Origin: Argyresthia goedartella
Lineage: Eukaryota; Arthropoda; Insecta; Lepidoptera; Argyresthiidae
DNA: 64,000 bases
Direction: 5' to 3'
Assembly: GCA_949825045.1 (NCBI GenBank)
Contig: OX463813.1
Coordinates: 2,790,001 to 2,854,000, forward strand
Part shown: positions 43,715 through 54,476 of the stretch, in pieces
How the letters are laid out: each line of letters opens with the position of its first letter
How positions within the stretch are numbered: position 1 is the first letter of the stretch
The notes under the pieces: model-generated
Told to the model about the DNA's origin: nothing
Databases searched by the model: none
The model's input: the letters and a program-made list of their open reading frames with translations, nothing else
Translations under genes and position numbers: made by a program

Positions 43715-44035
43715 TTATGTTTAAACAATCACCAAAATTGCACCTATTTTACTACCAATAAATTATACATATAAAATAATAAGTAAACGACCACCAAATT
43801 GTGTTTGGATAAATTATCACCAAACTTCTTTTTATGTTTTGTGTACTTAAGTTTATGTTGTAAGTATTTTCGTTGTTCTTACATGTTCAACCTAACACGA
43901 AGGATAAAGGGGGCTTCGTTTCGCTCGCCCCCTTTACCCTTCACCTGAGCTACCTCAGCATTTTGCCCTGATATTTTCTGCAACTTTTGGTGATCATTTA
44001 CCCATTTTGCTGTAGGAAAGAAATATTTTGGTGAA
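43715..44035 (+). repeat. Family E repeat, copy
   Basis: Collinear with 37490-37805 but with different spacing of the ACCAAA boxes. The right end 'ttttggtgatcatttaccca' is a good inverted match to the left 'taaacaatcaccaaaa'. Confidence 0.65.
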
Positions 44036-44732
44036 CATCATATTTGTTGCCAATGTAATGCTGAAGTTTATGAGGAGCAAGATGCATTTGGTCACTGGAC
44101 CTGGTTAAGAGAGATCGTGATTTTAAACCTCACGCCTTGGTTATAAAATTCAAAACCTAGAACGGGAAAATGACATCTTTTAAATACTCCCGGCTTTGAG
44201 AGGTTAAAGGCGAAAAGCTTTTCTGAACCATATTGTATAGCTATAATAACAACTGTATAATATGTATAACAATTTCGATCGATGATTTATTTATTCAATT
44301 CCAATAATTTTATACCTGGGGCCTAATTGAGTTAATCAACAAAGGGAATGGGATTACAAAATTGTCAGATATTGTATATCTAAAGTTGACCGTAATCGTA
44401 ATGTAATTGTCATTGAGCTGTCATTGTGTACCGGAATTGGGCCCCTGTACTAATTTGAAATGGTTCGGGTATCAGATGAAAAAAAATTTTTCATGGAATT
44501 AAATTCAGAAGGTATTTTCACTAAAAACTTTTCACGAGGAGCCTCTTTCGCAACAACCATCCCGCATTTTCTCCCACCTTGATTCGGATGCGTGAAAATG
44601 GAAGTCGTAAAAAATCAGATTATATTCGTTTCATTCGTATTTCGTGTAAATTAAAATGGCCACATTTCTGCTGAAATATAGCACATATGGAAGCGTTACA
44701 GAATAATTTATTAACAACATAAACAATTTTTA
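44036..44732. other. Intergenic, nothing recognised
   Basis: No supported gene. Confidence 0.4.
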
Positions 44733-44900
44733 CGGTTCCGTACCCAAAGGGTGCCAAACGGGACCCTATTACTAAGCCTCCGCTGTCCGTCTGTCTGTCT
44801 GTCCGTCCGTCACCGGGCTCTATCGGATCAACCGAAATAGTTAGAGAGCTGAAATTTTCACAATGTGTGTATTTCTATTGCCGCTATAACAAAAAATAAT
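44733..44900 (-). repeat. Family D repeat, right end only
   Basis: 'acggttccgtacccaaaggg', 'gggaccctattactaagcct', a (GTCT/GTCC)n run, and 'tattgccgctataac', then truncated. Confidence 0.65.
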
Positions 44901-45153
44901 GAAACATACTGGTTTTTAAGAATTAAAATAAGTACCCGTACAATAAATTATTGGTATGGCCATTTTGTTTTATTTGTTTATTGGTGAAAATTGGACTCTC
45001 CCGATGTTATCGGAAAAGATCTTTAATTGCAAGTATTGAGTGTTTTGCTCAGTTATTTGTCAATATACGATTAATAATTGCTCACCGAATTATAGTAAAT
45101 AAAATTTAGTTTTTTTATCATAAATGTTTTTATTTCTGTAAATAAGTTACTCA

Positions 45154-45184
<31 letters not shown>

Positions 45185-45397
45185 TTTATTTATTTACATA
45201 ATCTATTTGTGCCATTACAGCAAAGCCAAGTCGACACAAATATACAAAATTAGAAAATACAATACAATTCAATTATTACAAATTAATTTACCATAATTAT
45301 GTCAAATATAATAAGTTAAATTCAATCGTATAAATGCAGTTACCATATTATCATTATATCCATAAACATTCGAGAAAATAATTACAAGACTACACTA

Positions 45398-48280
45398 TCA
45401 TGCAATCTTCTCACAGAACCTTCCACATTCTCGCACAATATCCCTCCATGCATCACCAAACAGATCATTCAATGGTGCTGCGGCCAACAGTGCATTGAGG
45501 CTATTCCGTGCCCGGACCAGCGGAGACTGCAGGCGCGCCACCGTGCGGTGCGAGCCGCCCGCTAGCAGCTGGTGCCTTCGAGCGCGTAGGTAGTTGTCAG
45601 GCACGTAAAGCGCGCATACGGCACTGACAAGCGCTGCGCAGTCACTGTCGCCTCGCAATAATCGACACACAGTCAGAAGCTGTTCGGTGTTACGTCTCAC
45701 CTCTAGTGAGTTAAATCCAAGCATACCTAAAATAAAATCGGATGGATAAAGGTAAGGGTAGTATCCAAATTTCCTCTTATATAGGTATCTAAGAAAAGCT
45801 TTGTGTACCTTCTCGAGCATAAGGACGTATGAGCTTTCGTGCGGATTCCAAACAACCGAGCTAGATTCAAGTTTGGTTCTCACTAGGGCCGTGTATAGAA
45901 GCTGGACCACACCCAAGTTATGGAATCCCTTACTATTCCGTATCACAAACCCTAATCTTCTGAAGCATTCCTTGGCTAAAGTGCTCACATGCTCATGGAA
46001 TGTAAGTTTAGGGTCGAACGTAACACCGAGGTCCTTCATCGAATACACTCGAGTCAGAGACTCAGTGCCGAGTGTATACGTCGCGCTAATAGGCCGTGGA
46101 GAGCGCGTGAAGGACATTATACAGCACTTTTCAGTATTGAATAGAAGCTTGTTGTTCACACTCCAACTATGAACCGCGTCTAAATCTTCCTGTAGTAGCC
46201 TACAATCATTCACTGACTTCACGGGAAGTACCAGTTTCAGATCGTCCGCGTACAAAAGGCAATTGGCGTGTTTCAGTTCAGATTCCAGGTCATTTATCAT
46301 GATGATAAATAACAACGGACCAAGGATCGAGCCTTGGCTAACACCTGACCGTGTGTGGTACGGCTGGGACTCATAACAGCCATGTCGCACGTATTGTTGG
46401 CGGTTCTTCAGGTAGTCAGCGAAGAGAACCAACAGCCGTGGGGCAAATCCAATGGCACACAATTTCTTCATTAGGACGTCGTTATCGACTCTATCGAACG
46501 CCTTGCGGAAGTCCAGATAGGCGACGTCCACCTGACATCCCCGATCCATGCTCTCTGAGACCAACTCGACTAACGTCAGTAAGTTGGTGGTTACTGAGCG
46601 ACGACTCCTGAATCCGTGTTGCGAGTCACATAAAAACGGCGCAATCTGGGGCCAGATTTTACCGTATATGATTGACTCGAACAATTTTGCCAATGAATTC
46701 AGGATCGCAATCGGTCGATATTGATTTACAGAGGCAGTGTCACTAGACTTGGGCATAGGACTGACTCGAGAGAGCTTCCAGCCGGTAGGGTACTTCCCTT
46801 GCTCGAGAGCTAAGTTGAAGATGTGACCCAACGGTATAACTAGCTGATTACTGTAGGCCTTTAAAAAGTAAGGAGGGACGTTGTCCGGTCCAATTGCGCT
46901 CCTTGGCCTAAGCTGCCTCAGTCCCTGCTCTACATCCCTATGGGAAACATGTGAAATTTGGACGTAGTTAGCCGTGCGCGAGGCATCGGAACTGTTTACC
47001 AGGTCCGGTGCAAGCGCCGGAACGTCGGTGAGGAAAACGTCAGAGAAGTAGTCTGCAAAAGCGGCGGCTGCTTCCTCTCCGACACACTCTTGCCCCTGAT
47101 GCGTGACCCGAGATTCAAAACCACCCTTTGATCTGAGGCCACTCACATGTTTCCAAAACGCACGCGGGTTAGATCTAATATTACCTTCAATATTTAGCAT
47201 ATGGTTCGTGTATGCTGTAGCTACGCGGGACTTTATGTTGGCTCTCAGCTCACTGAATGCTGAGTAGTCAGCTGGCCTCTCCGACGATTTCCATTTACGA
47301 TGGAGCTTTGCCTTAGTGGCAAGATCCCTAATAATATCACCAGTAAACCACACTGGATACCGCCTGGAAGGTTGGTTAGGCCTGTTCTTCTTGGGGATCG
47401 ATTTATTCAAAACCCCGTAAATGGCATCGTAAAAGCGGCCAACTGCCGTCTCCACATCGCGAGCTACGACAACATCGTCCCACGATACGCTACACATGAG
47501 CTCATACAGGACTGTGTGGTTGCCTTTGGCAAAGTTCCAGTCATTGTGGCCGCGAATGTTGCTGGGATCCAGACGGCCGGATCGTCCATCCGCGTCTTGC
47601 GCTTTCAACAGCGGCACAATGACGTCGAGAGGCGGGTGGTAGGCGTCAGTGCGTGGCACCATGCTGCCTGACACGGAGGTGCGCACAGTTACGCCACGGA
47701 CGGTCTCCGGCAGCAGCACCACATCAAGCACGCCACCGTGAGCATTCCTCACCTCATTCGTCTCATACAGACTACAAACACTGAGAAAAAAACAATAATA
47801 ATTCGTAACAGACACTGACGCACTGTTCAGATTTAGGTCACCCAGGATGATTAAAGTTCCACTTAGTTCCGACATGTTCTCCTCGGTTTTTGTAAACCAA
47901 CTAAGGTATTGGGCGTCTTTTTCGGCTTGTGTAATTTTTTTCTTATTTCTCATCATGCTGGGATCCACATAGACGACGCAGATTGTGAATTGGGCCCCAT
48001 CTAGAGAGAAGGTTGCCCAAAGATCTTCTCCATTTTCTGTCTCGAGGTCACGACGTCGGCGAAGCGTGATGCCAGGGCGGGCGGCGAGCAGTACGCCTCC
48101 GCACGCGGTGGCGCGGTCCCGGCGCAGTATGCTCCAGCCCCCCGCCGTTACCTCCGCATCGCCGACGGACGTGTCTAAAAAGGTTTCAGTTGCGGCGACT
48201 AGGTCGTGCTCTAAAATAATCAAATTATTCTGCCAATACGCCAACCGACTTTTTATGCCTCTGAAATTTTGATAGTGCAT
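45398..48280 (-). CDS. LINE ORF2: endonuclease and reverse transcriptase
   Basis: 960 codons from an ATG. The apurinic-type endonuclease fills about residues 1-225: QNFRG (N5), TETFLD (E32), GDLNLNS (D148) and YHPPL (H215); the usual SDH before the last histidine is AYH here. RT about 440-770: GPDNVPPYF (465), YLDFRKAFD (588-596), GVSQGSILGPLLF (646) and catalytic LYADD (677-680). The cysteine/histidine-bearing tail is weak. The protein nicks DNA and primes cDNA at the nick (target-primed reverse transcription). It starts 10 bp after ORF1 stops, so reinitiation is likely. The fit is CR1/Jockey group, clade not resolved. Confidence 0.93.
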   Translation of the reverse strand: MHYQNFRGIKSRLAYWQNNLIILEHDLVAATETFLDTSVGDAEVTAGGWSILRRDRATACGGVLLAARPGITLRRRRDLETENGEDLWATFSLDGAQFTICVVYVDPSMMRNKKKITQAEKDAQYLSWFTKTEENMSELSGTLIILGDLNLNSASVSVTNYYCFFLSVCSLYETNEVRNAHGGVLDVVLLPETVRGVTVRTSVSGSMVPRTDAYHPPLDVIVPLLKAQDADGRSGRLDPSNIRGHNDWNFAKGNHTVLYELMCSVSWDDVVVARDVETAVGRFYDAIYGVLNKSIPKKNRPNQPSRRYPVWFTGDIIRDLATKAKLHRKWKSSERPADYSAFSELRANIKSRVATAYTNHMLNIEGNIRSNPRAFWKHVSGLRSKGGFESRVTHQGQECVGEEAAAAFADYFSDVFLTDVPALAPDLVNSSDASRTANYVQISHVSHRDVEQGLRQLRPRSAIGPDNVPPYFLKAYSNQLVIPLGHIFNLALEQGKYPTGWKLSRVSPMPKSSDTASVNQYRPIAILNSLAKLFESIIYGKIWPQIAPFLCDSQHGFRSRRSVTTNLLTLVELVSESMDRGCQVDVAYLDFRKAFDRVDNDVLMKKLCAIGFAPRLLVLFADYLKNRQQYVRHGCYESQPYHTRSGVSQGSILGPLLFIIMINDLESELKHANCLLYADDLKLVLPVKSVNDCRLLQEDLDAVHSWSVNNKLLFNTEKCCIMSFTRSPRPISATYTLGTESLTRVYSMKDLGVTFDPKLTFHEHVSTLAKECFRRLGFVIRNSKGFHNLGVVQLLYTALVRTKLESSSVVWNPHESSYVLMLEKVHKAFLRYLYKRKFGYYPYLYPSDFILGMLGFNSLEVRRNTEQLLTVCRLLRGDSDCAALVSAVCALYVPDNYLRARRHQLLAGGSHRTVARLQSPLVRARNSLNALLAAAPLNDLFGDAWRDIVRECGRFCEKIA

Positions 48281-48290
48281 AGAGAGTGTC

Positions 48291-49460
48291 TTAGTCGTGC
48301 TTGACTGTGGCTGCGACTTTCGGAGAGCGGTAGTAGGCCTCGAGGTATTCCCGAAAGGGCATCCATTCTCTCACCCTTGCATTATCAGGCCAGATATCTA
48401 TGCTGAAACAAGTGTCGAAACAGCTCATGGGGACTCCTATTTTGTAGGACTTATAGTCCCCTCTGGATGAGAGCTGCTCGACACTGACCGCTTCAGGCGC
48501 ACACAGTTGCTCTACATACTTTTTTACATCCTCAGGACCCGACATCATGTTCCAAAGGTGTAAATATTTGCGACGCTCTACAGCTTTCAAGGTCGTGACG
48601 CTGGGCCCCGCCGTACAGCAGAGAGATTGCGGTCGTCGGTGTGACTTCTTTTTAACTTCCGTCCAGCCCTCTTCAGCTTCGACAACGGGAGCATTATCTC
48701 GTGGGCGGTCGGTGGATAGGGTTAGTTCGGGGACCGGTCCGATCGTAATGTTCATCAGACTTGGGAGGCTTGGCGCATCCTCGCTGTCACTGCGACGGCT
48801 CACTTTTGGGACACCCTGTATATCTCTTTGTATTTTCTCCCGATACATGACGTCATTATCCCGCACAGCAGATACTTTTTCGTGTTCAGTCTTCTTCTTT
48901 CTTGCAGGTGCAGCTTTAGTAGACTGGGAGACACTGCGGATTGGCACTTTTTGCAGAGACGACGAGTGCTTGATCTCTAGGGTGGTCAACTTGGACTCTA
49001 CTTTTTCAGTCTGAGTTACTATGGCATCCATTTTAGCTGAAAGCCCTGTCGTAGACGAAATAACGCTTTTTAGCATTTCTGCTATTGCGGCTACATCCTG
49101 CTGCACTTTGCGGATTTCCTCTCTGATCTCCATATACTCAGTCGTACGGAAATCAATGTCGGGGGTTACCAGATGCTGGGTCTTGCTCCTTATAGTAACG
49201 GACGACGACGGGCGTATTTTCGGGGTACCAACGGGTGTCAGCGTGTTGTCGCCTCCCTTTTTCATCGAAATCCTACACTCCGGACAGACCCATGAACAAA
49301 TCTCCTCTCGACTCATACGATCCTCGGTGTTAGTGGTGCATAAAAAATGGAATTTGTTACGGCAACACCCGACCGTACAACTCAGGCGACTCTCTTCCAA
49401 CTCAAAGTCGGCCCGACAAGCGTAACAATTATTTTCACTCCTATTAGCGCTCTCCTCCAT
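48291..49460 (-). CDS. LINE ORF1: PHD-finger nucleic-acid chaperone-type protein
   Basis: 389 codons from the ATG at 49460 (the open frame extends upstream to 49574 without another ATG). An N-terminal C4HC3 PHD finger is clear: C12, C15, C28, C32, H38, C41, W57, C59 and C62. A coiled coil is likely at about residues 109-164 (EEIRKVQQDVAAIAEML). The C-terminal domain contains KYLHLWNMMSG and SYKIGVPMSCFD, a module seen after the PHD finger in insect LINE ORF1 proteins (recollection). A PHD finger in ORF1 is known from CR1-like elements. It presumably coats LINE RNA in the RNP. Confidence 0.88.
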   Translation of the reverse strand: MEESANRSENNCYACRADFELEESRLSCTVGCCRNKFHFLCTTNTEDRMSREEICSWVCPECRISMKKGGDNTLTPVGTPKIRPSSSVTIRSKTQHLVTPDIDFRTTEYMEIREEIRKVQQDVAAIAEMLKSVISSTTGLSAKMDAIVTQTEKVESKLTTLEIKHSSSLQKVPIRSVSQSTKAAPARKKKTEHEKVSAVRDNDVMYREKIQRDIQGVPKVSRRSDSEDAPSLPSLMNITIGPVPELTLSTDRPRDNAPVVEAEEGWTEVKKKSHRRPQSLCCTAGPSVTTLKAVERRKYLHLWNMMSGPEDVKKYVEQLCAPEAVSVEQLSSRGDYKSYKIGVPMSCFDTCFSIDIWPDNARVREWMPFREYLEAYYRSPKVAATVKHD

Positions 49461-49596
49461 ATTGGTTTGATGAGGGTTGTTGTCTGGTGGTTCCGCTGAT
49501 AGCGCTAGTGGTCTTATTATTGTAGTCGTCGTTAATTCGTGGTAGCAGGCCACAGAGGGCGCCACTGGGCACACACAAATTGAAAAAGGTGAATGC

Positions 49597-49673
49597 GGCG
49601 GGCGAGGATCGAACCCGGGGTCAATTGAGCGCTCAGCTATTAGACCAAAACGTTAACGCAGTGCGCCATCAAG
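49597..49673 (-). repeat. tRNA-like sequence upstream of the LINE
   Basis: On the minus strand TGGCGCACTGCG fits an A box and GGTTCGATCCTC a B box, with about 40 bp between. The spacing is slightly long and the stems are imperfect, so it is more likely a SINE head or part of the LINE 5' UTR than a functional tRNA. Confidence 0.45.
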
Positions 49674-50096
49674 TCACTATGTACACGTACGAAATTGGGG
49701 AACTCTATGGAGTGCTTGATGCGTTATTATAACGTTGATGTAGGTGTTTGGAGAAATGTGCGATTTTGTGTGCACTCAGCGGAATTCGGTCACACTTTGC
49801 ACTGATTTCACTGTTTCACTGATATAAAAGTTGAAGATTTTACAAAACACTTGAAGATGTATTGGTCTGCTACACTTTGTATGAAAATTGGTACATTTGG
49901 TGCACTTTGGACTAATTTTATGAATAAAATTTCAATCACTTCCGATTTTAATGAGCAAAGAGTTTCGTTAACCTGAGTAAATAGTTTAATAGTTACATAC
50001 TACATCCATAAAACAATTTTTCAATGTTTCGATGTCCGGTCTTGAATGTACCTACCTAACTGGTATTTAATATTTTATCATTAAAAATTAAAAATA
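49674..50096. other. Possible LINE 5' UTR or flank
   Basis: Contains repeated 'acactttg' boxes (about 49793, 49874, 49903) and 'cactgatttcactgtttcac'. No ORF. It might be the promoter-bearing 5' UTR of the LINE. Confidence 0.35.
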
Positions 50097-50881
50097 TACC
50101 TAGTCGGTGCTTAAGTTCTGTCACAAGGTTTTTGATAGATAAAACTCAGCAATAAACTTTTTCTTTTTCGTATTATACATGATTAAAAAGCTTATTTTAT
50201 ACGAATCAAATTGCAATACAATACATTTTGTACGATTATCGCAATATGACAAAAACCTTATAACTTGAGACAATCGCGAACCCAAAACACGCCGCAACTG
50301 ACAAAAATACCACTTACCACAAATTTCATAAAAAAAACAGTGTTCCAGATAACCAACAAGCTTTTTTTTATTTATTCTGAAACCTCGATTTTAGACCATG
50401 CTTAACAACTAGCATTTGATTTTCTGTTAGCTTTCAGTTCCAACTGCTCCCAAAGAGAACTTTACGTACTTTTTACGTTTTCAGAAAAACGTATAAAAAT
50501 GATCTTGTGGGCAACAAGTAAACTACGTAAAATGTGAATATGAAAATTAGTTTTACCCAGACTAAGTTATCTTATGCTTCAAAATGAAGGTAACGGGTTC
50601 AGAGAGGGTTCTGACTAAAATCTCACGTAAGTTTGAAAGGTTTCATGGAAAAAAGATAAAGTGAATCACGTCCGTATTTTTAATTGGTTAAAAAAGTGCA
50701 AAATCTCTGAAGAAACTAGCATTTGTGTAATATGGCTTTAAGCATTTAAATCCAATAATCGTTCTAATTTATCAGTATTTAATGAGCTATCAAACCATAT
50801 ATAGTATTGAATAAAATAAAACTTGGTATTATTTACTATGCAGCAAAATATTTGTGACAGAACTTAAGGACCGACTAGGTA
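50097..50881. mobile_element. Non-autonomous mariner-like MITE
   Basis: 785 bp between TA dinucleotides, with inverted ends of about 30 bp (TACCTAGTCGGTGCTTAAGT..TCTGTCACAA, one mismatch). The inner 14 bp, TAAGTTCTGTCACA, equal those of the mariner at 26015. No transposase sequence inside. Confidence 0.88.
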
Positions 50882-50925
50882 TACTCGTAGAAAAGTCGAT
50901 TTACGTTTTTCCATGTGCGTGTCTG

Positions 50926-50980
50926 TATGGAACCCTGCGTGTGCAGTCCTACGTCCTACTCGCACTTGACCGGTTTTTAT
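50926..50980 (-). repeat. Family D left-end scrap
   Basis: 'ctactcgcacttgaccggtt' with a degraded 'tatggaaccctgcgtg' before it. Confidence 0.5.
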
Positions 50981-51029
50981 TATACATTCACATACATCTT
51001 ACTGATTGTAATGTGCGGCGAGGTGAGTC

Positions 51030-51195
51030 ATGGTACTACCACTATAAATGACGCCTTGGGAACACATCGAGGGGGACACGAACTTACCCGGTTGCGCCGG
51101 TTAGACTGAGCCATACTTCATTAAACTGGCTCAGTGCTGGTTGATGAAGGGGTTTTACGATTACTACCAAGTAGGGAAAGTAGCCGGGAGCTAAA
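51030..51195. repeat. Dyad region with CTGAGCCA boxes
   Basis: 'actgagccatacttcattaa' and 'actggctcagtgctggttga' form a short inverted pair. A related 'cactgagccagcgtggtata' is at 58437. Identity unknown. Confidence 0.4.
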
Positions 51196-51207
51196 AACAA
51201 CATAATA

Positions 51208-51362
51208 TCTAATATATAAAATTATCGTATCACGTGTTAGTTGCCATACTCCGTATTTTAATGAATTTTTATATGTAAGGTTTGAGAATAGGTTTGGTGG
51301 TCCACCCCAAAATTTGTATATTAGAATGTATATGTCAAAACAACATTTGCAGGGTATGCTAG
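51208..51362 (+). mobile_element. Possible short non-autonomous Helitron
   Basis: It starts TC (preceded by A) and ends CTAG (followed by T), the expected 5'-TC and CTRR-3' ends with A|T insertion. Sequence 'ctaatatataaaattatcg' is reminiscent of insect Helitron-like starts. The subterminal 3' hairpin is not evident. Confidence 0.35.
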
Positions 51363-51629
51363 TTTTTTTTATAAATATCTTTTTTATAAGAAATTAATTA
51401 CAATGTTCTTAAAGTAAATTAGTATTTGTAAAAATCCACAAGGTGAATCTAGCACATGTGTTTATACACTTAAAAGGAGATTTTCATCAACTTATGTGTT
51501 AAATTAAGTTATAGTTAAAGAAATAAAAAATAAACATTGTTCATTTTGTTAAGTAACGCTGTTACTTTAAAAATATTTGAATTCAGCTATAAAGGTAATA
51601 AATTATTACTTATACAGGCTGTAACAGAA

Positions 51630-51860
51630 AAGTGGTCATATTTTAGGGGGTTGTTAGGGGAATCATTCTGAACAACTGTTACAAAGAAACCCATTTGATC
51701 AGAGCAACTTTATTTTTTACTTCTTCATACATTTTGGACCAGGCGGTCTGCTGATGTGTTCAAGGAAGTAAAAAATAAATTTGCAGTGATCAAACCGATT
51801 TCATAGTGAAAGGCGCTTAGAACGATGTGTTTAAAAAAATGCGGTCTTAAACCCAACGTA
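51630..51860. mobile_element. Family H foldback element, copy 2
   Basis: Shares 'atcattctgaacaactgtta' and 'ttgatcagagcaact' with copy 1. The interior is extended by an inverted 'acttcttcatac..caaggaagt' section. Confidence 0.6.
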
Positions 51861-52266
51861 CTGACTGACTTGACTTTTCACTAAAATTAAATAGCCTGTT
51901 ACACTCACGGTCTCTACAAATCCAGCGAACCTCAATTATTGAAAACGTCAAGCTGTTTGAACTGTAGAGTTTTTTTTTAATTTTGTAACCCCTACATCTC
52001 CGCCATTTTTAAAAATTGCCAAAAACTGAATCGACAAAAAATATATATTTATTTATCGAACCTGCTCACAAAAATTCAAGAGAATCAGTTAAGAAATGCG
52101 GCCTGTAGAGGAGAACATCCGGACACACATCCGGACATACGAAATCATTTTGGCAAACCCTGAAATGACGCTTCTCACGCTCGGTCACATATGACTGTAT
52201 AGCTGATTTCATATTTTTTGTAAAAATTGAGCTATTATTTCTAATAATGGGTTAATTTTTGCAAAT
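51861..52266. repeat. Decayed family K copy in intergenic DNA
   Basis: About 51980-52190 contains 'atgcggcctgtagaggagaa', 'catccggacatacg' and 'cacgctcggtcacat', matching family K order. The rest is unrecognised. Confidence 0.45.
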
Positions 52267-52640
52267 TAGTAGTTTATGTGACTGCTAGATATCTACACAC
52301 ATATCATAAGCTCTCTTTGATGTGTTCAGGAACCGCATGTTTGACCGGCATTGTGGCTCTGCAGTTGTTTAGCTTGTTCTGTTAGCACCAACTTCGGGCG
52401 CCGGCGTTCGAAATTTGAATGTCAGTACCACCTTCACAGACAAACTAGGGGCGGCATGCAGGCGGGTGTCTGCGTTCGAAATTTGAATGTCATTATACGA
52501 GAAAAACTACACATAATGACCATAATGTGTAGTTTTCCAGATACGAAACGAGTTTTTACCAAGTAGTTTATCATAATGCTGATCGTAACGTGCGGTTTTT
52601 GAACGCAGTAAAGAGGGTTTATGATACGTGTGTAGATAAA
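52267..52640 (+). mobile_element. Family F MITE-like element
   Basis: Terminal inverted repeats 'atctacacacatatcataag' and 'atgatacgtgtgtagata'. It has an internal tandem duplication ending each time in 'gttcgaaatttgaatgtca'. Confidence 0.65.
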
Positions 52641-53060
52641 ATATATTTCAATGTTATTCTTCACAACGGTGTATTTATTATCAAATTTTTAGCCTTTAAA
52701 ATACATTCAAATCTCTCGTTTTCGAGCAAAAATAACCCTTTGCATCTCAAATAACACGATATTGTAAAGTAAATTCGATACATTTTTCGATCAAACTCTT
52801 CGTGAGGGGACACACGGGAAGATGGTTGGGGTTAACTCTAAACTTTGCATATTTCGACCTACTCTGAATACTAAGTGGTCTACCTCGGAAAAAGTTCGGT
52901 TTACTCGTAGTTGCTTCACTTAGCGGTTAAAAGTTCGCGTTGAATCTGAATTTTGATAGTTGTTTTGAAACAACAGGTAATTTCGGTATGAGTTTGTGCT
53001 TTAAAACAGGATAATATTATACTTTTGATGTTAGTTTTATGCGACCTAGATTGTGAAAAT
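52641..53060. other. Intergenic, nothing recognised
   Basis: No supported gene. Confidence 0.4.
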
Positions 53061-53065
53061 ACCTC

Positions 53066-53235
53066 AGTAAGTAAGTAAGTAAGTTTATTCATGTAGGCAC
53101 AATACATTTTTACACTTTGTGGGTAGCGTCCCATACTAGGAAAATCCATATCATGGGACACAGCTTAAGGTTACATCGTGCCTATTTAAGTAATATTCTA
53201 ATCTAACATGCATTAGATAAAGTTAAAAATCAGAA
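53066..53235 (-). mobile_element. LINE 3' UTR fragment with TTAC tail
   Basis: The left edge is a (GTAA)n run at 53066-53085, then 'tttattcatgtaggcacaat', which resembles the tail near 20036. Probably a reversed LINE 3' end. Confidence 0.5.
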
Positions 53236-53481
53236 TAAAAAATAAAATAACATAAAATAATGATACAATTTTGTCGCACTTTGATCTCTAAGTAATTGCC
53301 AAAAGAAGATTCTCAACAGATTCGTATTCTGCAGTTATTAGCCAAATTTTCAACTGTTTTTTATGTATTTTGTTTTTATTTTAGTAACTCTCCGTCGCTC
53401 TCTCTCTTTCGCTCTCTCTCATCAAGTCAACAGGATCGTAATAGATCCTGCTAACTGTGACCTCAGGGTCTAGCGGAACGT

Positions 53482-53883
53482 CATCATCATCATCAACTAG
53501 CCCACATTCCCCCACTGCTGGGTACAGGCCTCTTCTTCACCACGCCATCCACTCCGGTCCCGAGCCTCCCGCATCCACTGCCTACCCGCTACGGCGATGT
53601 TGTCATCCGTCCATCTGGCTGGTGGTCTGCCGACTGGTCGTCCTGCGGTTCTGGGTAGCCATCTCTGCAACCGCTTTGGTCCACCTTCCGTCATCTGTCC
53701 TTGCCAAGTGTCCTGCCCACATCATCGACGATCTTAGTACGACGACACATTGGTTGTAAACCCTGGTCTTTAGGTTCTGCGGGATCTTGGACTTGAAGAC
53801 GTCTTTAAGCTTTCGAAATGCGGCCCAACCCAACTGAATCCGTCTGGTAATCTGATTCATTTGAGAGTCTCGGCCAAAAGACA
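53482..53883 (-). mobile_element. RTE-type LINE, C-terminal fragment
   Basis: On the minus strand the order is RRIQLGWAAFRKLKDVFKSK, IPQNLKTRVYNQCV, MMWAGHLARTDDGRW and, in another frame, GRPVGRPPARWTDDN..W. This is characteristic of RTE-clade ORFs after the RT core. A frameshift lies near 53650. The tail is (GAT)n at 53482-53494, as in RTE elements. 5'-truncated, dead. Confidence 0.8.
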
Positions 53884-53984
53884 AACAATATGAAAAATAT
53901 GGTTGTAAATATAGAAGTATAGGTAGTATGCATGTAAGTATTTATCAGTACATATAATGTATATTATAAGTATTTAGCATATTA

Positions 53985-54130
53985 TTGACCGAGCGATCGA
54001 AGCGTCCATTTTTGAGATTAGCCAGAAATGCCTTTGTCCGTCAGTCAGTCTGTTTTCGTCTACAGACCGCCTTTTTCATTCGATTTTGACGAAAATTGGC
54101 ACAAGTTCCTTGTTTTTTTTCTGTTGATTG
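53985..54130 (-). repeat. Family K copy
   Basis: 'ttgaccgagcgatcgaagcg', 'tctgttttcgtctacagacc' and 'gattttgacgaaaattggca' mirror 20860-20960. Confidence 0.55.
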
Positions 54131-54476
54131 CGATTTTTAATTAGAGAATAATAGGTGGGTTCGTTATTTACCGACGGATTCCAATCAAATTTGAGAAGCA
54201 GACTAAGGACTTCGTTCTACACAAGAAGTTGCGAAAAAATAACAAAAAGGGGGCAGTGGAGAGGGAAGCACTTCGAGGTATTTTTGACCCCCTGTAACTA
54301 TGTTGTAGAAAAAGCTAGACACCTGAATTTTCTGTGACTAATAGGCAAGGACTTAAATGGGCAAATTCCTAAAATTCAGTAAATTTGATCTAATGGATTA
54401 GAAAAAACAGCCGTTCAAAGTTCCGCCATTTTGTCACCGACTGACTCATCATCGATCATCAACATTCTAATGTACT
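54131..54476. other. Intergenic, nothing recognised
   Basis: An open frame at 54155-54337 (60 codons) has no motif and is not called. Confidence 0.4.

Larger units (their letters stand above)
45153..49460 (-). mobile_element. CR1-like LINE, both ORFs intact
   Basis: ORF1 (49460-48291), a 10-bp gap, ORF2 (48280-45398), a 3' UTR of about 245 bp and a simple-repeat tail (AAAT)n at 45153-45198. The 5' boundary is unclear and probably lies beyond 49460, so the coordinates give the minimum element. Target duplications were not identified. Intact frames with catalytic residues suggest it is young and possibly active. Confidence 0.88.
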
